Below, one piece after another: positions 1 through 8,910 of a stretch of 63,381 nucleotides of DNA (positions are counted from its first letter, which is position 1; the number at the start of each line of letters is the position of its first letter). Both the position numbers and the translations under genes were made by a program. The stretch is taken from the NCBI GenBank assembly GCA_002712305.1, contig PATE01000062.1, forward strand, positions 1 through 63,381. Direction: 5' to 3'. This DNA is from Gemmatimonadota bacterium. GTDB lineage: Bacteria; Latescibacterota; UBA2968; UBA8231. The notes under the pieces are model-generated. The model was given only the letters and a program-made list of their open reading frames with translations. It did no database searches and was not told the DNA's origin.

Positions 1-395
1 GCAACACGCTCGTGGATATCGACGCGGAGCTGGTTTGCGAATACATCGAAATGACGCGTTTCCCCGTGCCCGCCGATGACCCCGCGTACAAAGTGACGGG
101 CACCTTCGCTGGTCTATTGCGGGCGGCGGACTTTATCGGTCAACTCGGTGATCCTGACTATCTACGGAAGATCCCGGCGCTGTTTTTCGAATTCGAACAG
201 CTGGGGACGAATCACAAGATGGGATACAAGAGTCCCACCGATATGCGGCGTGGGTTTGCCACGTTCTTCTGGAAGGAGGTCAGTCCGTACATCCAGGAGG
301 CCAGCCGCTACCTGCAGACCACACAGGACGGCAATCAGTGGCTCGCCAATCTGCATTCGCACGTCTTCCAGGTCGAACACGCCGACGACGACTGA
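1..395 (+). CDS. C-terminal part of HD-superfamily-like protein (5' end outside window)
   Basis: The reading frame is open from the first bases, so the gene begins before the window; a GTG at 12 is in frame but is probably not the start. The visible 131 residues are soluble, with blocks such as GTFAGLLRAADFIGQLGDP, a FFEFEQLG segment and a C-terminal SHVFQVE. From memory these resemble the C-terminal half of cyanobacterial-type metal-dependent phosphohydrolases (HD region), but the HD metal-binding residues would lie upstream and cannot be seen. It ends with TGA just before a convergent gene. The assignment is tentative; it could simply be a conserved hypothetical protein. Confidence 0.5.
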   Translation, partial: NTLVDIDAELVCEYIEMTRFPVPADDPAYKVTGTFAGLLRAADFIGQLGDPDYLRKIPALFFEFEQLGTNHKMGYKSPTDMRRGFATFFWKEVSPYIQEASRYLQTTQDGNQWLANLHSHVFQVEHADDD

Positions 396-419
396 GTTGG
401 GTATAGGCTCTCTCGCCGA

Positions 420-1562
420 CTACGTCTGTTCTGGCCCCACCAGATACATCCCGGCCCCTCGGCGCCGCCCCCAACCAAATCGACCCGCCACATCTACTGC
501 GTGGGCTGCGAGTTTCTCTTCATCGAAGGTGAAGCCGAGACCCGGCTCGTCGTTGAGGACGATGTTCCCGTCGACGATGGGGTGGGTATGGGTTAGAACC
601 GCGTCCCGACCATTATCGAGGCATTCCATCATGATGTGGTTGGGAAGGGCCGCGGCCACGTGGGCGAGGAAATTGGCGGCACAGTTCATCATCGTCACCG
701 GTGTTTCGAAGGCATGAGCGACGGCGGCAATCTGCAAAGCGCCCGTGATGCCACCCGCGCCAAGGCCGACATTCACGACGTCGATGGCACGCTCACGAAG
801 CAGGGGTACGTATTCATCGATCGAGTGAAGATTCTCGCCTGAGGCGACAGCGGCGCGGATCCCATCGCTCACCTGGCGCAGCCCCGCCACATCCCATCGA
901 CGTGCCGGTTCCTCAATCCAGGTGATATCGTACTGCTGCTCGATGACGTGCATGTAGCGAATGGCCTGCTTGGGCGACCAGTATTCATTGACGTCGATGC
1001 ACAACTCCGGTGTGCGACCCGATGCAGCCAGCGCGTCCTTCATGATGCCGATGCGGCGCAGATCGTCATCGAGGCGGAGACCACACTTGAGTTTACCCGC
1101 ACAAACCCCACGCGATGCCATCCCCGCGTAGAACGTGTGGAGTTCATCGTCGGAGAGGGGAGAATCGATTCCTGAGGCATAGGCGCGAACCTGCCCCGAG
1201 GAGGCTCCGAGCGTCCTCCACAGGGGCTCCTGATTTATTCGTGCCTTCAGATCCCAAAGGGCGAGATCGAGGGCAGACACGGCGGCGGCTGATTGCCCCC
1301 TGTGGCCTCCCTTGAACACGTAGTCCACCATCTGGTTCCAGAGTCCCCGTACGCCACGAGGATCTTTGCCCATCAGGACTTGCTCGACCAGTTCGCTCAC
1401 CATGGGGCCACCGCCGAAGGAGATGCCACTCAAACCTTCGTCGGTGTCGAGGAACAACGCCTCAGACGGCATGAGTCGACCGCCATCGGGATTGTTGGCG
1501 TCGCCGATGGGACGGTGCAGTTGGATCTGATAAGGTTGAGTTCGAACGCCTGTGATCTTCAA
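420..1562 (-). CDS. Mandelate racemase/muconate lactonizing family (enolase superfamily) sugar-acid dehydratase
   Basis: 380 residues, normal for the family. The N-terminal capping domain is followed by a TIM barrel with the expected landmarks: a KxK motif (K157, K159 in GKLKCG), metal ligands near D190 (CIDVNE), E217/E218 (WIEEPA) and E243 (ASGEN), and a GGITG turn near 270. Family members abstract the proton alpha to a carboxylate, and many dehydrate aldonic acids. The gene lies 7 bp downstream of a fuconolactonase-like hydrolase on the same strand, so the pair probably forms an operon for a deoxy-sugar acid such as fuconate or rhamnonate. The substrate is inferred from context. The catalytic acid/base on the second half of the barrel is not obvious, so mechanism and substrate stay open. 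Confidence 0.85.
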   Translation of the reverse strand: MKITGVRTQPYQIQLHRPIGDANNPDGGRLMPSEALFLDTDEGLSGISFGGGPMVSELVEQVLMGKDPRGVRGLWNQMVDYVFKGGHRGQSAAAVSALDLALWDLKARINQEPLWRTLGASSGQVRAYASGIDSPLSDDELHTFYAGMASRGVCAGKLKCGLRLDDDLRRIGIMKDALAASGRTPELCIDVNEYWSPKQAIRYMHVIEQQYDITWIEEPARRWDVAGLRQVSDGIRAAVASGENLHSIDEYVPLLRERAIDVVNVGLGAGGITGALQIAAVAHAFETPVTMMNCAANFLAHVAAALPNHIMMECLDNGRDAVLTHTHPIVDGNIVLNDEPGLGFTFDEEKLAAHAVDVAGRFGWGRRRGAGMYLVGPEQT

Positions 1563-1569
1563 TGCGGTA

Positions 1570-2463
1570 TCAATCCAGGCGATAGATGCGGACGGCGTTA
1601 TCGTGGAGCAGTTTCACCTGCTCCTCATCGGGGCGAGACGCGATGATCTGCCGCAGAGCAGTTGCCCACTCAGCATAGCTGGCACCCAGTGTGCAGACGG
1701 GCCAGTCGCCGCCGAACACGACCCGATCTGGGCCGAAGGCGTCGAGACAATGATCGACGGTTGGCGCCAATGTCTGGGCTGACCAACCTTCCTGGGCGCG
1801 GGCGACGATGCCGGAGACTTTGCACACGACGTTCTGCTTCGAGCCGAGTGTTTCCATATCCCTCAGCCACTGCGCGGCTGTGTGCGAGAAGGGATTGTCC
1901 TGCTCGATCTGCGTGTTCTGTTCGGCCACCAGATAGGGATCTGCATTGCCACAGTGATCGAGGATCAGCAGCGTGTCCGGGCAGGCCTCCGCCAGCGCCA
2001 CGGCGTCGGCGATCTCGGCGGGACGAAGGCAGACGTCGAAACTCAGCCCCGCCTTCCCGAGGGCGCGCACGTCTTCGACGAATTCAGGCTGAAGGCACGT
2101 CCCCTGCGGCGTGTCGGGGCCGTGCAGGACCTGGCGGACACCGCGAATGTGGGGGGTGGCGCTGTATCGGCGGATATCCTCGCCAAATTCGTCGCTGCCC
2201 GGGCGGCCGGCGACAACGGCGGCCCGCATCACTTGCTGATCGTCGGCGCTCAAGGCGCTGACATAATCTGCCTCTTCGTAGCGTTGCTCCGGGGTAACGT
2301 CCACCTCCATGTACACGGTCCCCGTCACCTGCAAACCCTCGACGGCTGCCAGGTAGTCCTCGACGAGGAAGCTCCGATTGAGGGGGTCGACCCCGTCCAC
2401 CCAGGGCAGTTGAAAGCGCGACAAATCCCACAGGTGTTGATGGGTATCAAGAATCGGATGCAT
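1570..2463 (-). CDS. Amidohydrolase-2 family, L-fuconolactonase-like hydrolase
   Basis: 297 residues with the full pattern of the COG3618 amidohydrolase family: N-terminal metal motif DTHQHLWD, a strand ending in LILDHCG, the CKVSG strand, and a C-terminal FGGDWPV aspartate motif. Members hydrolyse sugar-acid lactones (L-fucono- or L-rhamnono-1,4-lactone) or related cyclic substrates in the cytoplasm; there is no signal peptide. It is the first gene of a two-gene unit: its stop lies 7 bp before the enolase-superfamily gene, which would dehydrate the acid released by lactone opening. This is the normal order lactonase then dehydratase of non-phosphorylative deoxy-sugar catabolism. The start ATG follows a purine-rich stretch (GAGAAAC on the minus strand). 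Confidence 0.85.
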   Translation of the reverse strand: MHPILDTHQHLWDLSRFQLPWVDGVDPLNRSFLVEDYLAAVEGLQVTGTVYMEVDVTPEQRYEEADYVSALSADDQQVMRAAVVAGRPGSDEFGEDIRRYSATPHIRGVRQVLHGPDTPQGTCLQPEFVEDVRALGKAGLSFDVCLRPAEIADAVALAEACPDTLLILDHCGNADPYLVAEQNTQIEQDNPFSHTAAQWLRDMETLGSKQNVVCKVSGIVARAQEGWSAQTLAPTVDHCLDAFGPDRVVFGGDWPVCTLGASYAEWATALRQIIASRPDEEQVKLLHDNAVRIYRLD

Positions 2464-2477
2464 CTGAGAAGTTTCTC

Positions 2478-3081
2478 CTATTTGAGCAACAACATCTTGC
2501 GAGTCGTCATGAAACCTCGGAAGGCCAAATCAACAGATCCTTGTCCGGCACGATAGAAGTAGATCCCCGATGCTACCGAAGCCCCGTGCTGGTCACGACC
2601 ATCCCACACCAGGGGGTACGTCTCCGCGGGCTGGACGCCCAAGTTGATGACGCGCAGACGCTGACCGGCCACATCATAGATCTCGAGCTGAAGTGGTCCT
2701 GTGACGAAGTGATGAAAATCGATGGTGATCGAGATGTTGAACTGATTCGGCGCATTCTGCTCTACCATTGCGGTCAGTGGCAGGTTGAGGAACTCGACGG
2801 CCTACGGGTCTGGGTCCTCGAGGCAGCTGGTTTCAGTGCCCGGGGCTGTACCAGTCGGGCTCGCTTCTTGGCAAGGGCGCCCGGCCAGACGCCGGATGTG
2901 CCGCGGCGAGCGGCGGGGATAGGTATGCTGCTGCTGGCGACCGGGTGTTGGCGAGCATGGGCAGACATTTTCGCCAGAAGCTCTGCCGTGGCTTCATGGC
3001 GATTGGCACCGATGTCTTGTGCGACAACGAGACCTGCTGCAACGGCGACGAGCAGCACCCCCGAACGGACCTAACGTGACA
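2478..3081 (-). pseudogene. Broken gene for secreted protein with FlgD-Ig-like C-terminal sorting domain
   Basis: A good ribosome site (AGGGG) precedes ATG at 3081, which opens a signal-peptide-like sequence (VLLVAVAAGLVVAQ), but codon 4 is TAG. The final 96 residues read in another frame as a FlgD-like Ig / type A C-terminal sorting domain (VEQNAPNQFN, then LEIYDVAGQRLR, VWDGRDQHG, SGIYFYRA, KMLLLK). That frame carries a further TAG about 15 codons before the domain. Signal peptide and sorting domain are joined by only about 60 codons, so the passenger domain is missing. Such C-terminal domains are common on secreted proteins of FCB-group bacteria. A GTG about 24 nt below the ATG could start a short peptide, but no continuous frame joins the two ends. 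Confidence 0.6.
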
Positions 3082-3168
3082 TGGAAAGTCCCCTGTGTTA
3101 CGTGTATTCTGAGCAGAGTTTAGAGAAGCGATGCGGCGAGACCAACTCGGGGCCCAACCCGGGCTGAT

Positions 3169-3489
3169 TCAGGCCAGTTGACGCTGCCGCCGCAACTGTC
3201 GTATCTGCACATCAGATTTTTGTGATCTCGGGCACCACAAGTACACCCGGGGTCGATCTGATTCGAATATTTCACTGCCAGTTGCGCGGAATCGATAGCA
3301 CCCCGCGACGAGATCGAATGATTTTGAGTGTCGTCCGTCAATTCTTCCGACATTGCGCCAAGTTTTTGAACTGCACAACTGGCGCTAGACGGTGAGGGCT
3401 TCTGTCCCTTCATTTCGCACGAGCATGGTTGAGTTCGGTGAATCCGAGATACATCCGACGAAAAACAGGGCAAGTAGTAGCGGTTTCAT
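3169..3489 (-). pseudogene. Small lipoprotein gene interrupted by an amber codon
   Basis: ATG at 3489 opens a clear lipoprotein signal (MKPLLLALFFVGC, lipobox FVGC). The frame continues for about 34 codons, meets TAG, then runs on in the same frame for about 70 plausible residues (FDLVAGCYRFRATGSE, PRVYLWC) before TGA. The composition after the stop still looks coding, with a GCYRFRATG block like those of small beta-sandwich lipoproteins. One C-to-T change (CAG to TAG) would explain the break. An overlapping frame of 117 codons exists but has no signal peptide. I do not recognise the family. Confidence 0.5.
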
Positions 3490-3612
3490 TGGCTCTCTCT
3501 ACAGAGAGTTAGATTTTTGTTAGACGAAAACTCTCGAGGCAATTGACCCCATCCTGAATCATTGTTTTTACTAGAGTAAAAAGTGTCTGTTCTTTTGTGA
3601 TATACGAACTAC

Positions 3613-4203
3613 ATGTTCGACTATCAGAAGCTCGTCCACATCCCCCTGATCGTCAGCCAGCCCGGAATCGACGACGGCCGTCGACAGGCTCTTACGGCGA
3701 CGATGGATCTGATGCCTACCGTGATGGACTGGTTTGACGCCAAGATACACGCCCACGTTCACGGGCGTTCCCTGCAGCACGTGCTCGATGGCAGTGCCGA
3801 TCATCACGACGCTGTGCTCTACGGCTACTTCGGCAAGGATATCAATCTGACCGATGGTCAGTACACCTATTGCCGGCAAGCCATCGTCGACTCGACGGTC
3901 CATCATCACACGCTGATGCCCGTTGGATTTTCTGACTTTGAGGGGCGCGAGAAACTGGCCTCGGCTGAACTTGGCGTCTTTCTCGAGAACGCTCACGACG
4001 TCACCCACCTGCGTTTTCCCGTCAAGAGTCGTCGTCATCGGGATGCAGTGGACTCCAACCTGATCTATGATATACAGACCGATCCGCAGCAGCAGTCGCT
4101 CGTGAAGGACGATGCCCTTGAGGCACGGCTGGCTCAGCAGATGCGGTCACTACTGAAACGTTTCGACGCACCGCCGTGTCAATACGAACGCATGGGGCTG
4201 TAG
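3613..4203 (+). pseudogene. Truncated sulfatase (C-terminal ~195 residues only)
   Basis: The product aligns by eye with the C-terminal third of arylsulfatase A-type enzymes: KLVHIPLIVSQPG, ATMDLMPTVMDWF, a YGYFGKDINLTDGQYTY strand and the final IYDIQTDPQQ section. The N-terminal domain with the formylglycine cysteine motif and all metal ligands is absent. An in-frame TGA lies four codons upstream of the first ATG, and the preceding 100 bp are unusually AT-rich. A fragment without the catalytic half cannot hydrolyse sulfate esters, so this is a remnant left by a deletion. It is followed 22 bp later by a Gfo/Idh oxidoreductase that may once have been in the same operon. Confidence 0.8.
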
Positions 4204-4225
4204 CCTCAAACCACAGGAGCTTCTC

Positions 4226-5224
4226 ATGTATCGAGTCGGGGTTATCGGTTGCCGAGGCATCGGCGTACGGCACGCAGCGGGGATTGCCATGTTCAACGAC
4301 CCGGACAGAGCGGCAGTGGTGGCCGCCTGCGATCTGGTCACGGACGAGATCGACGCCTTCAAGGGTGAGTTTCCTGACACCGAGATCACAGGTTACACCG
4401 ACCATCGGCAGATGCTGGAAAAGGAAAACCTGGATATCGTCACCGTCGCCACCTCCGACCATGCCCACACGGCACTCGTCGTCGACGCTGCCGAGGCAGG
4501 TGCAAAGGGGATCTTCTGCGAGAAACCCCTGGCTACGACGGTGGAAGATGCCGCGGCCATGGTCGCCGCATGTGAGCGTCATGGGGTGGTCATCTCTGTC
4601 GATCATACACGTCGGTGGACGCCGATCTGGCGCCATGGTAAGGAACTGGTCGACGCCGGAGAGATCGGGCAGGTGCAATACGTGATCGGCGCGCTGAGAG
4701 GTCCCCGGGCGATGCTGTATCGCAATGGAACCCACTGTATCGATTCCACGTGTTGGTTTGCCGGTGGTCGCCCTGTGTGGGTGACGGGAGACTTGGAAGA
4801 GGGGTACGACGACTATACCGAGTATGCAGGTGATGGAGGGCACGTTCCTGCCACAGAGCCTGGAGCCAATGCCTACATCAAGTTCGACAATGGTGTCGGT
4901 GGGTTTTATGTGGGAGGGTCCAAGAAGACACCAGAGCCGAAGTTCGGCACAGAGGTTGTGGGCAGCAGCGGTCGACTGATCATCGACAGCAACGAGTCGG
5001 CCACCCTCTACCGGGGCACCGAAGCCGAAGTCATCCCGGCGCCCGAATGGCCCGTGAGTGGCATCGAGGCCGGCGTTCAGGATCTGGTGCAGAACCTGGA
5101 ACAAGGCGGCACGGAGTCGATCTCTACAGGACGTGACGGGCAGGCCGTAGTCGAGGTGATCGCTGCCATCCTCGCTTCTCACCAGGCAGGACATGCGCCG
5201 ATTCAGATCCCGCAAGCGCGGTAG
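4226..5224 (+). CDS. Gfo/Idh/MocA family NAD(P)-dependent oxidoreductase
   Basis: 332 residues. The N-terminal Rossmann fold has a glycine motif GCRGIGVRHA near residue 8, and the family signature EKP (FCEKPLATT) follows near residue 100. The C-terminal alpha/beta domain contains an HTRRWTPIW block and a substrate-side GTHCIDSTCWF segment. Enzymes of this family oxidise or reduce sugars, inositols and sugar derivatives with NAD(P). The start ATG sits 8 bp after an AGGAG. The CocE-type hydrolase starts 10 bp downstream, so the two genes are likely co-transcribed. The substrate cannot be read from the sequence. Confidence 0.85.
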   Translation: MYRVGVIGCRGIGVRHAAGIAMFNDPDRAAVVAACDLVTDEIDAFKGEFPDTEITGYTDHRQMLEKENLDIVTVATSDHAHTALVVDAAEAGAKGIFCEKPLATTVEDAAAMVAACERHGVVISVDHTRRWTPIWRHGKELVDAGEIGQVQYVIGALRGPRAMLYRNGTHCIDSTCWFAGGRPVWVTGDLEEGYDDYTEYAGDGGHVPATEPGANAYIKFDNGVGGFYVGGSKKTPEPKFGTEVVGSSGRLIIDSNESATLYRGTEAEVIPAPEWPVSGIEAGVQDLVQNLEQGGTESISTGRDGQAVVEVIAAILASHQAGHAPIQIPQAR

Positions 5225-5233
5225 GAGCCATCG

Positions 5234-6910
5234 ATGACCGAATCGTTTCGTGTAGACCGCCATGTGGACACGAAGGTCCCCATGCGGGACGGTGTTCAGC
5301 TGTCGGCAGATCTCTTTCTACCCCGTGGCGCGGGTCCTCGCCCAACGGTTCTGATGCGCACACCCTACAGCAACAGCCTCGAGGCCACGATCGAGAAGGG
5401 GCAACGGCTGGCCGATGGTGGATACAACTGTGTCATCATGGACTGCCGCGGACGCTGGGACTCGGAGGGGGAGTATGTCCCTTTTCTCAACGAGGGGGTC
5501 GACGGATTCGACACGCAGGAGTGGATCGGGCAGCAGCCCTGGAGTGATGGGACGATCGGCACCGCTGGCGCCTCGTATCTGGGGACCACGCAGTGGCGTC
5601 CTGCCCCGTTGGGGAGTTCCTATCTCAAGTGCATCGTTCCAAGGGTGATCTGTACCGACTACTACTCTGGTCTGCTGTATCCGGGGGGTGCCCTGCAGTT
5701 GAATGTGGCTATGACCTGGGGGATGCGAACCCATGGACGCACAGGTCAGGACATCGAGTTCCATAACTGGACGCAAGCGTTTCGGCATCTGCCGATCCGT
5801 GACATCGACCAGTCAGGTGGTCGAGATCTGCCCTTCTGGCGCGATTGGATCGACCACCCCAGCTACGACGACTACTGGTCGCCCATGGACGACGAGCAGA
5901 GGTGGGATCAGATCAAGGTGCCGGCGTTGAATATGGGCGGTTGGTTCGACCTGTATGCCAACCAGACCTTCACGAACTTCAATGGGCTGCGACTGCACGG
6001 TGGATCCGAGCTCGCCCGGCAGAGCCAACTCATCATCGGTCCATGGCCTCATGCGTTGAGTATGTCGACACGCACAGGTGATATCGACTTCGGTCAGCAA
6101 TCCCTCTACGATCTGGAGGCCCTCGAACTGCGCTGGTTCGATCGCTGGCTGCGGGGCATCGACAATGGCATCGAGAGGGAATCACCTCTGCGTCTGTTTA
6201 TCATGGGAGCCAACCGGTGGCAGGATGAAGACGAATGGCCCCTGGCGCGCACAGACTGGCAACGGTGGTTCCTGCACTCGGAGGGACAGGCAAACTCTGT
6301 CATTGGTGATGGTCGGCTGAGTCTCGAATCACCGGCAGCAGAGGCGGCCGATCAATTCGTCTACGATCCAGACTACCCGGTGCAGACACTGGGTGGAAAC
6401 AACTGCTGCTCGCCGCACGTGGTACCCTGGGGACCCCACGACCAGAGGCCGGCAGAGATGCGAGGCGATGTCCTCTGCTACACAAGCGACCCGCTGGCGG
6501 GGGATCTGCAGGTGATCGGGCCCATCGAGGTGGTTCTGTTCGCCGCCACCGACGGTCTGGATACAGACTGGACGGCCAAACTCGTGGACGTGTTCCCGAA
6601 TGGTTATGCCATGAATCTGTGTGACGGGATTGTCAGGGCGCGATACCGGGAAAGCCGTGAGACACCGTCTTTGTTGGAAGCGGGTACGATCTACGAATAC
6701 CGCATCGAAGTGGGTGTCACAGGGAACGTCTTCCAGGTTGGGCATCGTCTCCGACTGGAGATTTCGTCCTCCAACTTCCCGCGCTTCGACCGGAATCCGA
6801 ACACCGGCAACACGTACGGTGTCGATGCGCAACTACGCGTGGCCCACCAGACCGTCCATCACAGCGCCGACCATCCCTCTCACGTGCGGATTCCGGTGAT
6901 CCCCGCGTAG
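5234..6910 (+). CDS. CocE/NonD family (X-Pro dipeptidyl-peptidase S15-like) alpha/beta hydrolase
   Basis: 558 residues, typical for the family. The alpha/beta core begins with VPMRDGVQLSADLFLP; the nucleophile elbow is GASYLG with Ser114; the catalytic His is expected in GPWPHALS near residue 273; the C-terminal third is the jelly-roll domain (LAGDLQVIGPIEVVLFA, LRLEISSSNFPRFDRNP). Family members cleave acyl esters or peptides (cocaine esterase, glutaryl-7-ACA acylase). There is no signal peptide. It lies directly behind the Gfo/Idh gene and ends within the hairpin it shares with the convergent sulfatase. The natural substrate is unknown. Confidence 0.88.
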   Translation: MTESFRVDRHVDTKVPMRDGVQLSADLFLPRGAGPRPTVLMRTPYSNSLEATIEKGQRLADGGYNCVIMDCRGRWDSEGEYVPFLNEGVDGFDTQEWIGQQPWSDGTIGTAGASYLGTTQWRPAPLGSSYLKCIVPRVICTDYYSGLLYPGGALQLNVAMTWGMRTHGRTGQDIEFHNWTQAFRHLPIRDIDQSGGRDLPFWRDWIDHPSYDDYWSPMDDEQRWDQIKVPALNMGGWFDLYANQTFTNFNGLRLHGGSELARQSQLIIGPWPHALSMSTRTGDIDFGQQSLYDLEALELRWFDRWLRGIDNGIERESPLRLFIMGANRWQDEDEWPLARTDWQRWFLHSEGQANSVIGDGRLSLESPAAEAADQFVYDPDYPVQTLGGNNCCSPHVVPWGPHDQRPAEMRGDVLCYTSDPLAGDLQVIGPIEVVLFAATDGLDTDWTAKLVDVFPNGYAMNLCDGIVRARYRESRETPSLLEAGTIYEYRIEVGVTGNVFQVGHRLRLEISSSNFPRFDRNPNTGNTYGVDAQLRVAHQTVHHSADHPSHVRIPVIPA

Positions 6911-6929
6911 GCCCCCATGCACGGGGGCC
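6910..6929. terminator. Hairpin between convergent genes
   Basis: Perfect inverted repeat with a 7-bp GC stem (GGCCCCC at 6910-6916, GGGGGCC at 6923-6929) and a 6-nt loop. It fills the space between the TAG of the CocE gene and the stop of the convergent sulfatase. There is no U-tract, so it may stabilise both 3' ends rather than terminate strongly. Confidence 0.55.
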
Positions 6930-6930
6930 G

Positions 6931-8385
6931 CTACATCCACCACAACTGTTCCCAGCGATTGCCTCCCGTATTCGCCTGGGGCGCACCTGGTGTTGAGCGG
7001 CCCTCCACCACGTACCTGGTCAGCAACTGCTGGAGTCGCTCCACGACCTCCGGGTGCTGGTCCTGGACATTGCTGCGTTCCCCAATGTCTGCTTCCAGAT
7101 CGTAGAGCTGAATCGGTGGCAGCCCCCGGCTCTCTTCGCCCGGTCGGGGATAACTCCAACCGCCTGACCCCGGACACATCTCCAGTTTCCAGCGACCAGC
7201 GCGGATGGAGAACGAACCGTCCACGGAGTGATGGACGGTGGCCTCCCTCAGGCTTGTGTCGAGGGGTTCACCCTGCCAGAGGGGCAGGTTGCTGACGCTG
7301 TCCTCTCCCGCATCATCGGGCAGGGGGTCTCCCAGGATGTCGGCGACGGTAGCAAGCAGATCGACGAGGCAGACGGTCTGCTCACAAAGGGAGCCCGGTT
7401 CGATCTGCTCCGGCCACCGAATCAGCAGGGGAATCCGATGGCCACCCTCGTAGATATCGGCTTTGTGGCCGCGAAAGACGTAGCTGGGTTTGTGCCCCAC
7501 CGCATCGAGCTCTTCGAAGTCCGCCATCGGTGAACAGCCATTGTCGGAGGCAAAGATGAGGATCGTGTTATCGGCGATTCCATGCTGTTCAAGTTTGGCC
7601 ATCATCTGCCCGACGACGTCGTCAACCATGAGACAGAAGTCACCATACTCGTTCGTGCCCGACGCGCCCTGAAAGGATTCGCTGGGCAGGATCGGTGTGT
7701 GTGGCGCCGGCAATGGGAAGTAGAGGAAGAAGGGCTCGCCGGCGTGATCATCGACGAAATCGAGAGCCTCCTCCGCTAACCGGGGCAGGACTTCCTCATG
7801 TTCGAAGTCGGTGGAGATCGGACCTTCGCGCCAGAACTGCTTGCCCTTGCGCTCCTCGATGCGCCGGTCTGGGGCCATCGTCGGCCGATCGTCATCGATG
7901 TAGAGGTAGGGGGGAATGTCGAGGGAGGCCGCAATGCCGAAGAACCGATCAAAGCCGACCGTTGTTGGTCCGCGACTGATCGGCTGCGATAGGTCCACAT
8001 CCTCTTCCGACAGGTCCCCATCCGGTTCAGGGTGACGCCGACACCAATCCCATCCCAGGTGCCACTTGCCGACACAACCCGTCGAATAGCCGCGCTCGCC
8101 AAGATACGAAGCGACGGTCATGCGATCTGGTTCGATCACGGGGGGCGACCAACTCCAGGCGACGCCGCGCTTCATCCAGGATCGCCAATTGTATCGTCCC
8201 GTCAGGATACCATACCGAGAAGGGGTACAGACGGCGGAGGTGGCATGGGCGTCGGAGAATCGCATCCCTCCCGCGGCCATTGTGTCCAGGTGGTGGGTAC
8301 GAATCTTGGACGTCTCGTTGAGGCACGACAGATCACCGTAGCCCATGTCATCGGCTAGGATGTATACGATGTTGGGTTTGCTCAC
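6931..8385 (-). CDS. Sulfatase (arylsulfatase A family)
   Basis: 484 residues. The N-terminus MSKPNIVYILADDMGYGD supplies metal-binding aspartates, and VCTPSRYGILTGRY carries the maturation motif C-x-P-S-R with Cys53 as the residue converted to formylglycine. Further sulfatase blocks are GKWHLG, FLYFPLPAPHTPI, FASDNG and the C-terminal LYDLEADIGERSNV. There is no obvious signal peptide, so it is either cytosolic or starts upstream. The family hydrolyses sulfate esters of carbohydrates or small molecules; the maturation enzyme is not in this window. Its 3' end faces the CocE gene across a shared hairpin. Confidence 0.92.
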   Translation of the reverse strand: MSKPNIVYILADDMGYGDLSCLNETSKIRTHHLDTMAAGGMRFSDAHATSAVCTPSRYGILTGRYNWRSWMKRGVAWSWSPPVIEPDRMTVASYLGERGYSTGCVGKWHLGWDWCRRHPEPDGDLSEEDVDLSQPISRGPTTVGFDRFFGIAASLDIPPYLYIDDDRPTMAPDRRIEERKGKQFWREGPISTDFEHEEVLPRLAEEALDFVDDHAGEPFFLYFPLPAPHTPILPSESFQGASGTNEYGDFCLMVDDVVGQMMAKLEQHGIADNTILIFASDNGCSPMADFEELDAVGHKPSYVFRGHKADIYEGGHRIPLLIRWPEQIEPGSLCEQTVCLVDLLATVADILGDPLPDDAGEDSVSNLPLWQGEPLDTSLREATVHHSVDGSFSIRAGRWKLEMCPGSGGWSYPRPGEESRGLPPIQLYDLEADIGERSNVQDQHPEVVERLQQLLTRYVVEGRSTPGAPQANTGGNRWEQLWWM

Positions 8386-8551
8386 CGGGTCTCCTCGCAG
8401 GTCTCCTCGTTTGGGATTCGAAGATAGACCCCCCCTCCTGACTCGGCGAATGGGCGCCGAGGCCTACCGACAGCAGGCTGAGAATCGATAAAAGACGCCA
8501 GTTTTGGTTGGCGCCTTCGTTTCGTACCTTCAGCCCTGAGGAGCGCTACGC

Positions 8552-8861
8552 ATGACTGAGTCGGCCCTGCTGCCTGATACGAATACGATCGCCCTTTGGA
8601 TGCTGGTCGCGATTACGATCGTGATTGCGGCCAAGGTTGTGACGGGCGTCCTGTTGGGTCAGCGACGCAAGGAGATCTACAAGATCCGCGAAAAGTTGTT
8701 CGTCACGCGGCAGGAAAGACCTCCACCACCAGATCGAGATTACAAAGGCAGATCTTGCGGCTCACGAAGCTGAGGAGGTAGGCGATGAGGAGGAAACCGA
8801 CCGCGGCGATCCGACGATCCCCGCTCACATGCGCCTGCGGGAAGAAGGACTGTTCGAGTAG
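8552..8861 (+). pseudogene. Small single-pass membrane protein, frameshifted
   Basis: ATG at 8552 opens an N-terminal segment of about 15 residues, one hydrophobic helix (IALWMLVAITIVIAAKVV) and a basic helix (RRKEIYKIREKLFV). In this frame it ends after 73 codons with a low-complexity tail. Moving one base at the A-run near 8714-8717 gives a much better continuation: QEDLHHQIEI, then an acidic stretch and a conserved-looking end HMRLREEGLFE with TAG at 8859-8861. I read it as one gene of about 102 residues with an extra A in the A-run (or two missing bases). No family recognised; a short anchored regulator or adaptor is possible. The PhyH gene follows 49 bp later. Confidence 0.55.
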
Positions 8862-8910
8862 GGGCGGTTGGTTCCAACTCGACGCTAATCCCAACTAACA
8901 AGAGCATCGG

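Noticed and set aside
4022-5263. A 413-codon minus-strand frame opposite the Gfo/Idh oxidoreductase
   Set aside because: Antisense shadow; the plus strand carries Rossmann and EKP motifs, the shadow none.
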